A DNA stretch of 11,091 nucleotides from Erysipelotrichaceae bacterium (GTDB lineage Bacteria; Bacillota_I; Bacilli_A; Erysipelotrichales; Erysipelotrichaceae): contig JAUNJW010000042.1 of the NCBI GenBank assembly GCA_030533035.1, positions 1-11,091 on the forward strand, given 5' to 3'. Positions 1 through 7,350 of this stretch are shown here, piece by piece. The notes beneath the pieces are model-generated. The model saw nothing but the letters and a program-made list of their open reading frames with translations, searched no databases and was not told the DNA's origin. Both the position numbers and the translations under genes were made by a program. Numbering within the stretch: the stretch's first letter is position 1; each line of letters opens with the position of its first letter.

Positions 1-299
1 CATTAAGGATCAGCCGGCTTGAGCTGGAACTCGATGAAGAAGAGGAGAGCGCTGAAAAGCTTCTGTTCCGGCAGGAAACCGGAATTGAAAATGATACGGA
101 CCCTTCCGAAGCGGCGGCGCTCACGGAAGAGAAAATGATCAGGTCCGGAAGAACAAAGATGCTTGATCAGATCCGGAACAATGACACTTACACGCAAAGC
201 GCAAAGCAGGCTGCGGAACAGATTTTAACCGCCCTGATCAAAGGCATGAACCCTGATCAGGATCTCCATGCGGTCATAAAGATCGGTGAAGAGAACTGA
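1..299 (+). CDS. 3' end of an unidentified protein gene (partial, runs off the left edge)
   Basis: An open frame read from base 3 runs to a TGA at 297-299, giving about 98 C-terminal residues; the start lies outside the window. The visible part is hydrophilic and strongly charged, with an acidic run (LDEEEESAEKLL) near its beginning and a predicted helical stretch (KQAAEQILTALIKGM) near its end. No membrane segment, cysteine pair or catalytic motif is visible, and I do not recognise the family. That it is coding is supported by the uninterrupted frame, ordinary codon use and the terminator-like hairpins just after its stop. It is convergent with the lipoprotein gene and separated from it by those hairpins, so it probably has nothing to do with the sugar operon. 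Confidence 0.7.
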   Translation, partial: LRISRLELELDEEEESAEKLLFRQETGIENDTDPSEAAALTEEKMIRSGRTKMLDQIRNNDTYTQSAKQAAEQILTALIKGMNPDQDLHAVIKIGEEN

Positions 300-314
300 T
301 TCAGAAAAAACCAT

Positions 315-380
315 GAAGCTGCCGCTGACAGGCAGATGAACAATCATCATCTGCCCCGCTGCGGCGCTTCTTTTCTTTTC
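315..380 (+). terminator. Long three-segment hairpin with trailing T-rich tract
   Basis: Three nested stem segments can be read: GAAGC 315-319 with GCTTC 366-370, GCCGC 321-325 with GCGGC 361-365, and GGCAGATGA 331-339 with TCATCTGCC 347-355 around a 7-nt loop. The two outer segments are separated only by a bulged T; a 5x5 internal loop precedes the inner segment. TTTTCTTTTC follows at 371-380. It lies 15 nt after the stop of the leftmost gene, so a Rho-independent terminator is the simplest reading, although the T-tract is interrupted and the hairpin is larger than usual. Confidence 0.5.
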
Positions 381-385
381 ACGTC

Positions 386-417
386 AAAAAAGACTTCCGG
401 CAAAGAAGTCTTTTTTT
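386..417. terminator. Bidirectional Rho-independent terminator
   Basis: A perfect 12-bp inverted repeat, AAAAAAGACTTC (386-397) and GAAGTCTTTTTT (405-416), closes a 7-nt loop (CGGCAAA). It has a T-run on the plus strand and, by symmetry, on the minus strand. It sits between two converging genes (stops at 299 and 436) and can end transcription from both sides. Confidence 0.85.
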
Positions 418-435
418 CCAGAATTGATATGGTTT

Positions 436-924
436 TTACCGCGTGCGCCTGTTTCGGCTCTCGTCCCTGTCGCCCGTATTGAGCCAGCCGAGCTTTTTGA
501 ATACCAGCGCGACAATGACAAACAGCAGGATGAACGGGAACGCGGTGCAGAACAGACCGAGAATCACGGCCATTGTGTCATTGACCGCAAGCAGTGAGAC
601 TGGCCAGGGAATCCTGTTCAGATATCCTTCATCCTCCCATGCCTGCACATCCTTCAGGGTCTGGCCGTCATACGTGATTTCGATTCTTCCCTGTTTGATT
701 GTATAGACTATGAGCTGAGAACCGTCTCTTTCAATGATCTCATCCGGTTCGCCCCATTTAGCAGTCAGTTCGTCTTTTGTATGGGAGACAATGGCGTTTT
801 CCGTCCATTCGGGACCTTTCGCGACCACCTTTTTCTTTGAGGGGATATTGTCACCGCAGCCGACAAGAAAGAGAACACACAGAAGAATGCTTATAATGCG
901 GGTCACTGTCTTTTTTATACTCAT
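436..924 (-). CDS. Small membrane lipoprotein with BamE/SmpA-like middle region and C-terminal membrane helix
   Basis: The protein has 162 residues from the ATG at 924-922. I prefer this start over the in-frame ATG at 945 because AGGGAG lies about 6 nt upstream of it, and because it places two lysines directly before the hydrophobic signal. Residues 7-22 form a signal segment ending in a lipobox (LVGC, Cys23), so it should be lipidated and held outside the membrane. Residues 40-98 (EWTENAIVSHTKDELTAKWG and onward) resemble the short alpha/beta domain of SmpA/OmlA-type lipoproteins, a family-level guess. Residues 118-143 form a strong transmembrane helix followed by a basic tail rich in Arg, the expected cytoplasmic side. 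A lipid anchor at one end and a membrane helix at the other is uncommon. It lies 67 nt after the fucose-isomerase-like gene; no enzymatic role is evident. Confidence 0.8.
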   Translation of the reverse strand: MSIKKTVTRIISILLCVLFLVGCGDNIPSKKKVVAKGPEWTENAIVSHTKDELTAKWGEPDEIIERDGSQLIVYTIKQGRIEITYDGQTLKDVQAWEDEGYLNRIPWPVSLLAVNDTMAVILGLFCTAFPFILLFVIVALVFKKLGWLNTGDRDESRNRRTR

Positions 925-968
925 GGAAATCTCCCTGCGGTTCATATCTGCCCCGCTTCTCTTCTCAG

Positions 969-977
969 ATTATGACA
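969..977 (-). promoter_or_regulatory. Possible extended -10 element for the lipoprotein gene
   Basis: Read on the minus strand this is TGTCATAAT, an extended -10 (TGn plus a 5/6 match to TATAAT), about 45 nt upstream of the chosen lipoprotein start. No -35 at 16-18 nt spacing is convincing: TTCACA at 991-986 is only 11 nt away. It would give the lipoprotein a promoter separate from the sugar operon, but read-through from that operon is equally possible because no terminator is seen after 992. Confidence 0.3.
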
Positions 978-991
978 CAGGACAGTGTGAA

Positions 992-2338
992 TTAATATCT
1001 TCTGACTTCCGCGTTGAACATATGCGCCAGCATTTCCAGCTCATCCGCCGCGTCGCCGTAGATCACAGCGTAATGCGGTTCCCAGCCTTCCAGCACCGAT
1101 TGGGTAATAATGGATTCCGCGGAAGCTTTTGTCTCAATGACCGTGGAGGTGCCGAAGAACTGCTTCGGTTTATCAAGGGCTTTGCCTTCGGCAATAAAGA
1201 AGCGGAATGTGCCGTCCGGATTGCGGCCGATCCTGAAGATGACTGCATGTTCGCTTTCCTCACAGCCGAACTCCATGGTCGGGCCGATATGGCGGTTGCA
1301 GTGCTCGCCGATCGCGGCGCCGGTGTCTTTTCTTGCCAGTGAGCAGGCTGCTGTGCCGCAATGCCAGAAGGTAATGGTATTTTCTTTTTCATCCAGGGAA
1401 ACCGGATCGCCGAAGAAGGCGCTCTTACCGCTGAGCTGAATGCCGATCCACATTGACAGTGCTCCGTACATGTCAGCTTCACAGGCCGCTGCCACCCCCA
1501 GGTCATTTAACATTGCCAGAACAGCGCAGACAGGCGTTCCGAAGGAGGTGAAGAAATCCGGCCAGCACCTTGAGGCGACAGCCCCGATATGATTTATCCT
1601 GACATATTCTTCATATGCCTTGTAAAGACGGGCAAAGTCCAGCCGGTTTCTTTCCGGTGTTTCCGAAAGGCCGACGGTCCGTTTCATTGCGTCCTCAAGA
1701 TATTCCCGGCACTCTTCATCGCTGAAGGATTTTGCCTTTTCGATGAGTTCCCGCGCCTCAATGGCATCCTGGCGGACGCCGAAGGTTTCAAGCAGATCAT
1801 TGTCAAGCGCCCGCCCGAAGCCGAAGCCCTGGGGTGTGTGGCCGATGGCGCAGACTTTCAGCGACTTCATCGCAAAGCGCACCCGGGCGGCTCTGATCAT
1901 TTTCCCCGCCTTGGCACGGACCTGTTCTTCTTCCGGTGAGCCATAGACAAACTCAAATGGCTCCGCCTTGAACTGGCGGATTGTATTGGCAGCCGAGAAA
2001 GCGCCGGTCAGGGCATTGAGACGCAGCCTGCCGCCGTCAATGACAGGTTCCCTGAGCGTCCATAACAGCAGCGGCACATTGCGGAATCTGTGCATGACCT
2101 CCGATGTATAGGCGGCGTTGGCAAATGTGAGATTCTGCAGGATGATCAGGTCCGGGTCCACTGTGTCAAGATAGGCGCTGAGCGCGTCCACATTCAGGAT
2201 CTTGTCATCCGGGACAATGATATCCTCACAGAACTCCCTCAGCATCGCGATGGATTTCTGAAACTGGTCATCGGCGGAAGGCATGTGGAATGTACCGACC
2301 CCGATGGGAACGTAAACAGCCTGAAATTTCTTTTCCAT
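992..2338 (-). CDS. L-fucose/L-arabinose isomerase-like sugar isomerase family protein
   Basis: A 448-residue protein of the fucose-isomerase fold, in the shorter subfamily often annotated 'fucose isomerase' rather than full-length FucI (near 590 residues). The N-terminal part is Rossmann-like. Likely Mn2+ site residues are Glu287 (CEAD), Asp311 (FGDP) and His422 (WEPHYA), with the family's WHCG at 325-328. Such enzymes interconvert aldoses and ketoses in the cytoplasm. It starts 10 nt after the DUF4867 gene and has a GAGGAA ribosome binding site. From memory, sulfofructose-transaldolase clusters also carry proteins of this family next to DUF4867, but their exact role is not settled in my knowledge. 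It may isomerise the released sugar, act on a second sugar, or be an accessory enzyme. The family call is firm; the substrate is unknown. Confidence 0.85.
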   Translation of the reverse strand: MEKKFQAVYVPIGVGTFHMPSADDQFQKSIAMLREFCEDIIVPDDKILNVDALSAYLDTVDPDLIILQNLTFANAAYTSEVMHRFRNVPLLLWTLREPVIDGGRLRLNALTGAFSAANTIRQFKAEPFEFVYGSPEEEQVRAKAGKMIRAARVRFAMKSLKVCAIGHTPQGFGFGRALDNDLLETFGVRQDAIEARELIEKAKSFSDEECREYLEDAMKRTVGLSETPERNRLDFARLYKAYEEYVRINHIGAVASRCWPDFFTSFGTPVCAVLAMLNDLGVAAACEADMYGALSMWIGIQLSGKSAFFGDPVSLDEKENTITFWHCGTAACSLARKDTGAAIGEHCNRHIGPTMEFGCEESEHAVIFRIGRNPDGTFRFFIAEGKALDKPKQFFGTSTVIETKASAESIITQSVLEGWEPHYAVIYGDAADELEMLAHMFNAEVRRY

Positions 2339-2348
2339 GATCTATTCC

Positions 2349-3029
2349 TCAATAATGCAGTTCTTTGTTTTCACCGATGAATCCGGGATGGGCTCCCTGG
2401 TCGATCAGCGGTTTTCTTTCCGGATGGGCCAGCACCCATTTGTTTCTCTGCAGCAGAAGCACGGATTCCGGATCCGTATTCTGGTCCCGCACCTGTTTTT
2501 CTTCTTCGCTTAACGGTGTGTTGGTGCCCTTCGGCAGGATCACAGTGCAGCGGAAGCCTTCATCACAGACACGGCAGGGAGACAGATGCAGGGTTGTCTG
2601 GTACATCTCAATCAGTGTTCCCTTCGGAACATAGAAAACCTGCGCGTCGGCCGGCGCAATCGTATTGTCCCTGATCTGCCATGTATGGGCCAGCACCAGC
2701 ATGAAGTCCGTCACTGCCAGGTTGAGCTCGCTGCCCTTGTGATATTCGAAACCATTGTAGGTTGTGTTGGGGCCGTTGCAGTAGGTGTTCTGAACGGGCA
2801 TACCGCCATAGCAGACAGTTTCGATTTCTTTCCTGACATCCGTCTCTTCCATCTCACTGACTGAGGCAATATAGACATTGCCGTTTTCCGGAATGGATGT
2901 CTTTGTCTCCATGTAGGAGAACAGTTCCTTCATATCAAATCCGCTTACAATCCTGCCATAGGACGCAAAGGCGGGATCAGACACAGATCTGATCTCCACA
3001 TCGTTGACTTCGTTCAGTCGTTTCAACAT
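2349..3029 (-). CDS. DUF4867 family protein, candidate sulfoquinovose/sulfofructose isomerase
   Basis: A 226-residue soluble protein. A cupin-like core is visible: an Y-H-K-G-S-E segment with Glu95, His97 and Glu101, His115 in LVLAHTW, then FYVPKGTLIEMY with Glu141 and His148, a pattern fitting a single metal site in a small beta barrel. The C-terminal signature (NKWVLAHPE at 196-204, then GAHPGFIGENKEL) matches what I recall of DUF4867. From memory, the sulfoquinovose isomerase of Bacillus sulfofructose-transaldolase clusters belongs to this family; I cannot confirm this here. The start at 3029 overlaps the end of the dehydrogenase gene by 7 nt, suggesting translational coupling, and GAAGGAAAG precedes it. 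Its expected job is aldose-ketose isomerisation of the sugar released by the GH31 enzyme. Confidence 0.8.
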   Translation of the reverse strand: MLKRLNEVNDVEIRSVSDPAFASYGRIVSGFDMKELFSYMETKTSIPENGNVYIASVSEMEETDVRKEIETVCYGGMPVQNTYCNGPNTTYNGFEYHKGSELNLAVTDFMLVLAHTWQIRDNTIAPADAQVFYVPKGTLIEMYQTTLHLSPCRVCDEGFRCTVILPKGTNTPLSEEEKQVRDQNTDPESVLLLQRNKWVLAHPERKPLIDQGAHPGFIGENKELHY

Positions 3030-3889
3030 GGCTTTCTTTCCTTCACTGCCTTGACCGTGGCTGAGAAATCTTCAGACCCGAAGCCTTTTTCCATAGCCTC
3101 GTCATAAACCCGCGCCGCGTTTTCTTCACCGGGCATATATACGCCGGATTCCTGTGCCAGGTTCAGGCAGATGTGGACATCCTTGTGCATGTTGGCAATG
3201 GAGAAGGCGGTTGTGAAATCTTCCTTCGCGATCACTTCCTTTTTGGAATCCAGATAGAAATTCTGGCCGCCGCCGTAACTGATCGCCTTTGCGAATGTCA
3301 GGATATCAATGCCGTTGGCAGCCGCCAGCAGCGACGTCTCGTTGACGCCGTTCTGGATCTGGGAAACCAGGGCGTTGTGGCAGATCTTCATGACCAGGCC
3401 CTTGCCGTTACCGCCCATGCGGATGATATTTTCCCCCATATAGGAAAGCACAGGCAGGACTCTTTCATAATCCTCCTCACTGCCGCCCACATAGATGCCG
3501 AGCTTTCCCGCCTCCGCGGCCGGTCTTGACTTGACAACCGGGGCGTCGAGGAATGAAGCGCCCTTTTCTTTTACCTTTTCAGAGATCTCCACCGAAGCGG
3601 CCGGCTCAATGGTGCTCATGTCAATCCATGTCTTTGAAGAATCCAGGACCGGCAGAATCTCCGCCATAACGGATTTTACATGTGAACTTTTGGGCACCAT
3701 GGTGATGATCAGATCTGCTCTCCGCGCTGTTTCCAGGCAGGAAGAGCAGGCAGTACCGCCTTCTTTTGCCAGCAGATCTGTTTTTTCTTTGTCCATGTCA
3801 AAGACAAAGACTTCGTCATCGTGTTTATGAATGATGTTGGCACACATGGCGCTTCCCATGATGCCAAGGCCGATAAATCCGATTTTCAT
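3023..3889 (-). CDS. Beta-hydroxyacid dehydrogenase family (3-HIBADH type), probable sulfolactaldehyde-reductase-like enzyme
   Basis: 288 residues, the usual length of the family. A Rossmann motif GFIGLGIMG opens the protein (4-12), and the second strand ends in FDMD (Asp31), which favours NADH over NADPH. DMSTIEP is at 90-96. Lys168 in VMKICHN is the expected catalytic lysine, and HKD at 235-237 matches the usual C-terminal motif. In YihU, which reduces sulfolactaldehyde to dihydroxypropanesulfonate, the substrate loop is DVPV-GRTS; here DAPV (115-118) is followed by V-K-S-R. This differs both from YihU and from the SGG of hydroxyisobutyrate dehydrogenases, but keeps a basic residue at the YihU Arg123 position. 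It is therefore likely to reduce an anionic three-carbon aldehyde made by aldol cleavage. It starts 15 nt after the transporter gene, with GGAAGGAAC upstream. Confidence 0.85.
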   Translation of the reverse strand: MKIGFIGLGIMGSAMCANIIHKHDDEVFVFDMDKEKTDLLAKEGGTACSSCLETARRADLIITMVPKSSHVKSVMAEILPVLDSSKTWIDMSTIEPAASVEISEKVKEKGASFLDAPVVKSRPAAEAGKLGIYVGGSEEDYERVLPVLSYMGENIIRMGGNGKGLVMKICHNALVSQIQNGVNETSLLAAANGIDILTFAKAISYGGGQNFYLDSKKEVIAKEDFTTAFSIANMHKDVHICLNLAQESGVYMPGEENAARVYDEAMEKGFGSEDFSATVKAVKERKPC

Positions 3890-3904
3890 TGTATTTGTTC
3901 CTTC

Positions 3905-5374
3905 CTATAACCTGAGGGCGTTGTCACGGTTCCATAAGCGGTCATATCCGAAGCCCGTGACCTTTTCGCAGATAGCTTTTTCTTCCTCTGTAATAACTGA
4001 ATTCTCTTCGCCCTTTCTTCTGGCGATTTCCTTTTTGATGATTTCAAATTCTTTCTGCCGCAGCGGGAACTTCATGGCGACAAGAATTGTCAGAACCATG
4101 AGAACCACCGGCACAAAGATGTAAATATACGCGATGCCGCTCTGGACGGAAGCCGCCTGGCGCAGGCCGGAGGAGGCAGCGATTTCATCATAGCCGATCA
4201 TTCCCAGCATCAGGCCGATGATGGCGGAGGAAAGGCCGGTCGCGATCTTGCGGATGAATGTGGCCATGCCGGAACATGTGCCGGGCCTGGAAATGGAGGT
4301 GATCAGTTCATCGACATCCGCCATATCGGAAAGAATGGCATAAATACTTGTCGAGGAGGCCGCCATGCCGAGACCGACAATAAACGAGAGAACAAGGATA
4401 ACCGTGAAGTTTGCGCCTTCATGCGAGAACGCCAGCATTGCCAGCGTCGCCGCGATGCGGATGGGGAAACCGAGCAGGATCGGGAACGTCTTGCTGGTTC
4501 TCTGCATGATCTGGCCGAACAGGATGGTGCCGGCAAACTGGGCAACCAGCAGGACGCCCATCAGGATTGTGAAATTGCCGCCGCCATAGGCGTTGAGCAC
4601 ATCATCCACGTAATAGACCGCCAGGCCTGTCACAAAGTCCGCCGCGCCCTGGCCGAGCAGGAAAATGGCGATGAACATCTTGAAAGACTTTGATTTATAT
4701 ACAGTGAAGGACTGCACAAAACTGTCTTTGAGCGGAACTTTGACCGGTTCCTTCTGTTTTTCCCAGGTGCCGAAGAAAGTCCACAGGATCGAGGCTGTGA
4801 AGATGGCGCCGAAGATCAGGGCAACAGTCAGGTAAGGCTTCGGACTGGTATTGTCTTTGATCAGTATGGTCGGGATCAGGCCGGCAAGAATCGCGCCGAA
4901 GGTTGAGAACATCATGCGGACGGAACTGTATCTGGAACGTTCCGTATAATCGTCAATCATATCCGGCAGAAGTCCGTTGTAGGGAACCATGACAATGGTG
5001 AAACCGGTGCTGAACAGCATGTACATCAGCGCGTAAAAAGCATATTTCGCTCCCATTGAGCTCATCGGCACTGTGATCCACATCAGGATGAATGTCAGAG
5101 CCGATAACAGCGAACCGGCCATGATGTAGAACCGCTTGGCGCCGAACTTTGATCTGGTCCTGTCGCAGATATTGCCCATGATGGGGTCAGTGACAGCGTC
5201 CCAGACCTTGCCGATCAGCGGAATGGTGCCGGCCATGGCGGCAGGCATGCCCTGCGCCTTGGTCAGGAAGACAGTATAGAACGTGCTGATGACCACGAAC
5301 GCGCCGCCGCCGTAAATATCGGCAGCGCCATAGGCCATCCGGCTTTTCAGCGTATGTTTTTTCTGCTGTGTCAT
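3905..5374 (-). CDS. GPH-family (MFS_2) sugar/glycoside:cation symporter
   Basis: A 489-residue polytopic membrane protein with about 12 hydrophobic segments. The hallmark of glycoside-pentoside-hexuronide symporters lies after the second helix (56-84): KVWDAVTDPIMGNICDRT followed by SKFGAKRFY. YihO and YihP of the E. coli sulfoquinovose locus are in this family, as are melibiose and glucuronide carriers. A long charged C-terminal tail (about 50 residues, many Glu, Lys and Arg) is cytoplasmic. The start overlaps the GH31 stop by 4 nt (ATGA), so the two are translationally coupled; GGGAGG lies 10 nt upstream of the ATG, inside the GH31 gene. Because the GH31 enzyme has no export signal, this carrier probably brings in the intact glycoside as well as, or instead of, the free sugar. 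The substrate cannot be read from the sequence. Confidence 0.9.
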   Translation of the reverse strand: MTQQKKHTLKSRMAYGAADIYGGGAFVVISTFYTVFLTKAQGMPAAMAGTIPLIGKVWDAVTDPIMGNICDRTRSKFGAKRFYIMAGSLLSALTFILMWITVPMSSMGAKYAFYALMYMLFSTGFTIVMVPYNGLLPDMIDDYTERSRYSSVRMMFSTFGAILAGLIPTILIKDNTSPKPYLTVALIFGAIFTASILWTFFGTWEKQKEPVKVPLKDSFVQSFTVYKSKSFKMFIAIFLLGQGAADFVTGLAVYYVDDVLNAYGGGNFTILMGVLLVAQFAGTILFGQIMQRTSKTFPILLGFPIRIAATLAMLAFSHEGANFTVILVLSFIVGLGMAASSTSIYAILSDMADVDELITSISRPGTCSGMATFIRKIATGLSSAIIGLMLGMIGYDEIAASSGLRQAASVQSGIAYIYIFVPVVLMVLTILVAMKFPLRQKEFEIIKKEIARRKGEENSVITEEEKAICEKVTGFGYDRLWNRDNALRL

Positions 5375-7341
5375 GACTTCATTTCCTCCCTGAGTGCTGC
5401 GATTGTCTCTTCATCGATCACCGAATGGTTTTTGCGGACAAAGACAGGTATCTGTCCGACCGGCGCCTGGATCAGGTATTCGCCTTTTCCATATTCTTTT
5501 CCGGTTGACACTTCAATCCAGATGTCATCCGGCAGAAGGACATGGCGGTCTGTCCTGCCTTCCCTGCGGATGGGCGCGATGAGCAGGTCACGGCCGAGCA
5601 GGTATTCCCTGTCATCCTCAAAGTATTCTTCATAGTGATAGAACAGCGGCCGCATCATCGGAATCCCCTGCTGCGCCTCCTCTTCTGTTCTGATGAGATA
5701 CGGCTTCAGGATTGTATGGATCCGCGACATTTTCGCCAGATGCGCCAGCAGCTCCTCATCCGTGTCAAACTGCACGTTGCGGGACGGCTGGTTGCCTTCA
5801 TGAAGCCGGAAGAGCGGTGAGAAGGCGTTCATTTCCTCCCATCGCAGCAGCAGCTCCTTCGACCTCACCATCTGCATGACCGTGGTATAGCCGCCGGCGT
5901 CAGAATGGACAATGGTCTGGCCGCTCATGCCGAGCGAGAGGGAAGCGGGTATGACCGAAGGCAGGCCGTCATCCCTGGTCCAGTCGACATGCTGGTCGCC
6001 GGTCCACATGCAGGCGGCGTCTTTCACGCTGCCGGTGTAGCCGGCCCGCATGAAGAAGAACACTTCATCCTTCACGCCGCATTCCTCTACCGCTTCCCGG
6101 TTGAGTCTTGCCCAGATCGCAGGCCACTGGTTGTGCAGCTCCTTCGGATCGCCGTCATGCAGGACGGAATCGACAGGCAGATATTCGCCGAAGTCCGCCA
6201 TCCAGCCGGACATGCCGATGCCGATCATGTTTTCCTTGATCAGGTTCTTGTACCACTCATACGCTTCCGGATTTGTAAAGTCGATCATCGCCGCCGGGAA
6301 AGTGGTGATGGTCACCATGTAGTCCTCGCCTTTTTTATTCTTTACACAGTATCCGTGCTCACTCGCATATCTGTAGAGAGGTTTTTCAATCGCCATGAAC
6401 GGATTGATATAGCCGAGGAAATGAACCCCCTTTTCTTTCCATTCCGCGATCTTTTCCTTCAGGTTTGGGTAGAGTTCATCGTCCGCCTGCCAGTTCCACA
6501 TGACCTGGTAGCCGAATCCGGTCCGCCGGCAGCCGCACCAGTCCTGCGACCAGACGCCATTGACTTTCACGCCGGCGTCCAGGGCTGCCTGCAGTCTTCT
6601 GTCCACTGCGTCACAGCCTTCCTGGATGGCCAGGATCACGCCGTCATACAGCCACTCCGGCAGTTTTCCGTAAGAGCCCAGCAGCCGCGAAAGCTTCCGG
6701 GAAACCTCCGGGAACGTTTTTCCGGATTCCATATGGATGACCGGTCTTTCCTGCAGACGCAGCGAAATTCTCTCCGGCCGGCGGAAATCAAATTCGGCAT
6801 AGCGGACTGTATCCGCATGCAGGTAGTACTTCCGGGAAGAGATGAATGTCGGCTGGGCGTAATAGGATTCATAGGCGGAGAAGCGCAGATCCTTTTCCGG
6901 ATCGGTTCCGACAATTTTGTCTTTGATTATTTTCTGTGAAATCCTTCTTGTATTCTGGTGCTCCGCCACAAAGATCCTGACCTTTTCGCCTTTGAGATCA
7001 AATCTTGAATATGTTTCCCCGCAGCCGTAGATATGTTCCGACGGGCCGGAAGGCAGCCTGACCCAGAAGCGGTTGACATGGTCCGGGCAGCTGCGCATTT
7101 CCGCTTTGTAATGTCCGTCATGGACAGTGACGTCCACGATATATTCACGGTTTTCCTTTTCATCGAGGAAAGTCAGCACAAACCCGTCCTCTGTCTTTCT
7201 GTATCCGGTTCTGACAAGATCACGGCGCCACTGGACCATTTTCCTGTAATGGAAGCTGCCCCGGTTCATGGTGAAGTAATTCTTTCCATAGCCGATGGTC
7301 AGTTCCATGTTCTTTAACATATGATGAAGCAGTTCTTTCAT
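5371..7341 (-). CDS. yihQ: GH31 alpha-glycosidase, sulfoquinovosidase (YihQ)-like
   Basis: 656 residues, close to E. coli YihQ in length, with no signal peptide, hence cytoplasmic. Colinear similarity to YihQ as I recall it is strong: HIYGCGE; QPTFIS and KYY; GVWSQDW; the WMADFGEYLP segment carrying nucleophile Asp383; the TGDQHVDW segment with acid/base Asp449; HSDAGGYTT; and LGRDLLIAP. Of the YihQ residues around the sulfonate, Gln262, Gln288, Trp304 and Tyr508 are kept as Gln240, Gln266, Trp282 and Tyr485. Arg301, however, is Gln279: FGYQVMW replaces FGKRVMW, with no gap between the sequences and codon CAG at 6507-6505. The enzyme should release a sugar from an alpha-glycoside such as sulfoquinovosyl glycerol. 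The lost arginine may mean weaker or different recognition at C6. It starts 9 nt after the kinase gene with GAGGG upstream. Confidence 0.9.
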   Translation of the reverse strand: MKELLHHMLKNMELTIGYGKNYFTMNRGSFHYRKMVQWRRDLVRTGYRKTEDGFVLTFLDEKENREYIVDVTVHDGHYKAEMRSCPDHVNRFWVRLPSGPSEHIYGCGETYSRFDLKGEKVRIFVAEHQNTRRISQKIIKDKIVGTDPEKDLRFSAYESYYAQPTFISSRKYYLHADTVRYAEFDFRRPERISLRLQERPVIHMESGKTFPEVSRKLSRLLGSYGKLPEWLYDGVILAIQEGCDAVDRRLQAALDAGVKVNGVWSQDWCGCRRTGFGYQVMWNWQADDELYPNLKEKIAEWKEKGVHFLGYINPFMAIEKPLYRYASEHGYCVKNKKGEDYMVTITTFPAAMIDFTNPEAYEWYKNLIKENMIGIGMSGWMADFGEYLPVDSVLHDGDPKELHNQWPAIWARLNREAVEECGVKDEVFFFMRAGYTGSVKDAACMWTGDQHVDWTRDDGLPSVIPASLSLGMSGQTIVHSDAGGYTTVMQMVRSKELLLRWEEMNAFSPLFRLHEGNQPSRNVQFDTDEELLAHLAKMSRIHTILKPYLIRTEEEAQQGIPMMRPLFYHYEEYFEDDREYLLGRDLLIAPIRREGRTDRHVLLPDDIWIEVSTGKEYGKGEYLIQAPVGQIPVFVRKNHSVIDEETIAALREEMKS

Positions 7342-7350
7342 ATCCGGCCC

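Noticed and set aside
925..945. Upstream ATG at 945 as the lipoprotein start
   Set aside because: The ATG at 924 has AGGGAG at proper spacing and gives a compact lipoprotein signal; the earlier start would add NRREIS-type charged residues and lies over that ribosome binding site.
973..990. Short inverted repeat (ACAC...GTGT) after the fucose-isomerase-like gene as a terminator
   Set aside because: Only 4-bp arms and no T-run on the minus strand; too weak to call.
734..1342. 202-codon plus-strand open frame spanning the lipoprotein and isomerase genes
   Set aside because: It runs antisense to two recognisable genes and through the gap between them, has no recognisable domain and no ribosome binding site.
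5905..6939. 344-codon open frame on the plus strand opposite the GH31 gene
   Set aside because: It is antisense to a gene with catalytic motifs intact; the protein is rich in His, Arg and Pro without any motif, and no ribosome binding site or promoter precedes it. It is a codon-bias shadow.
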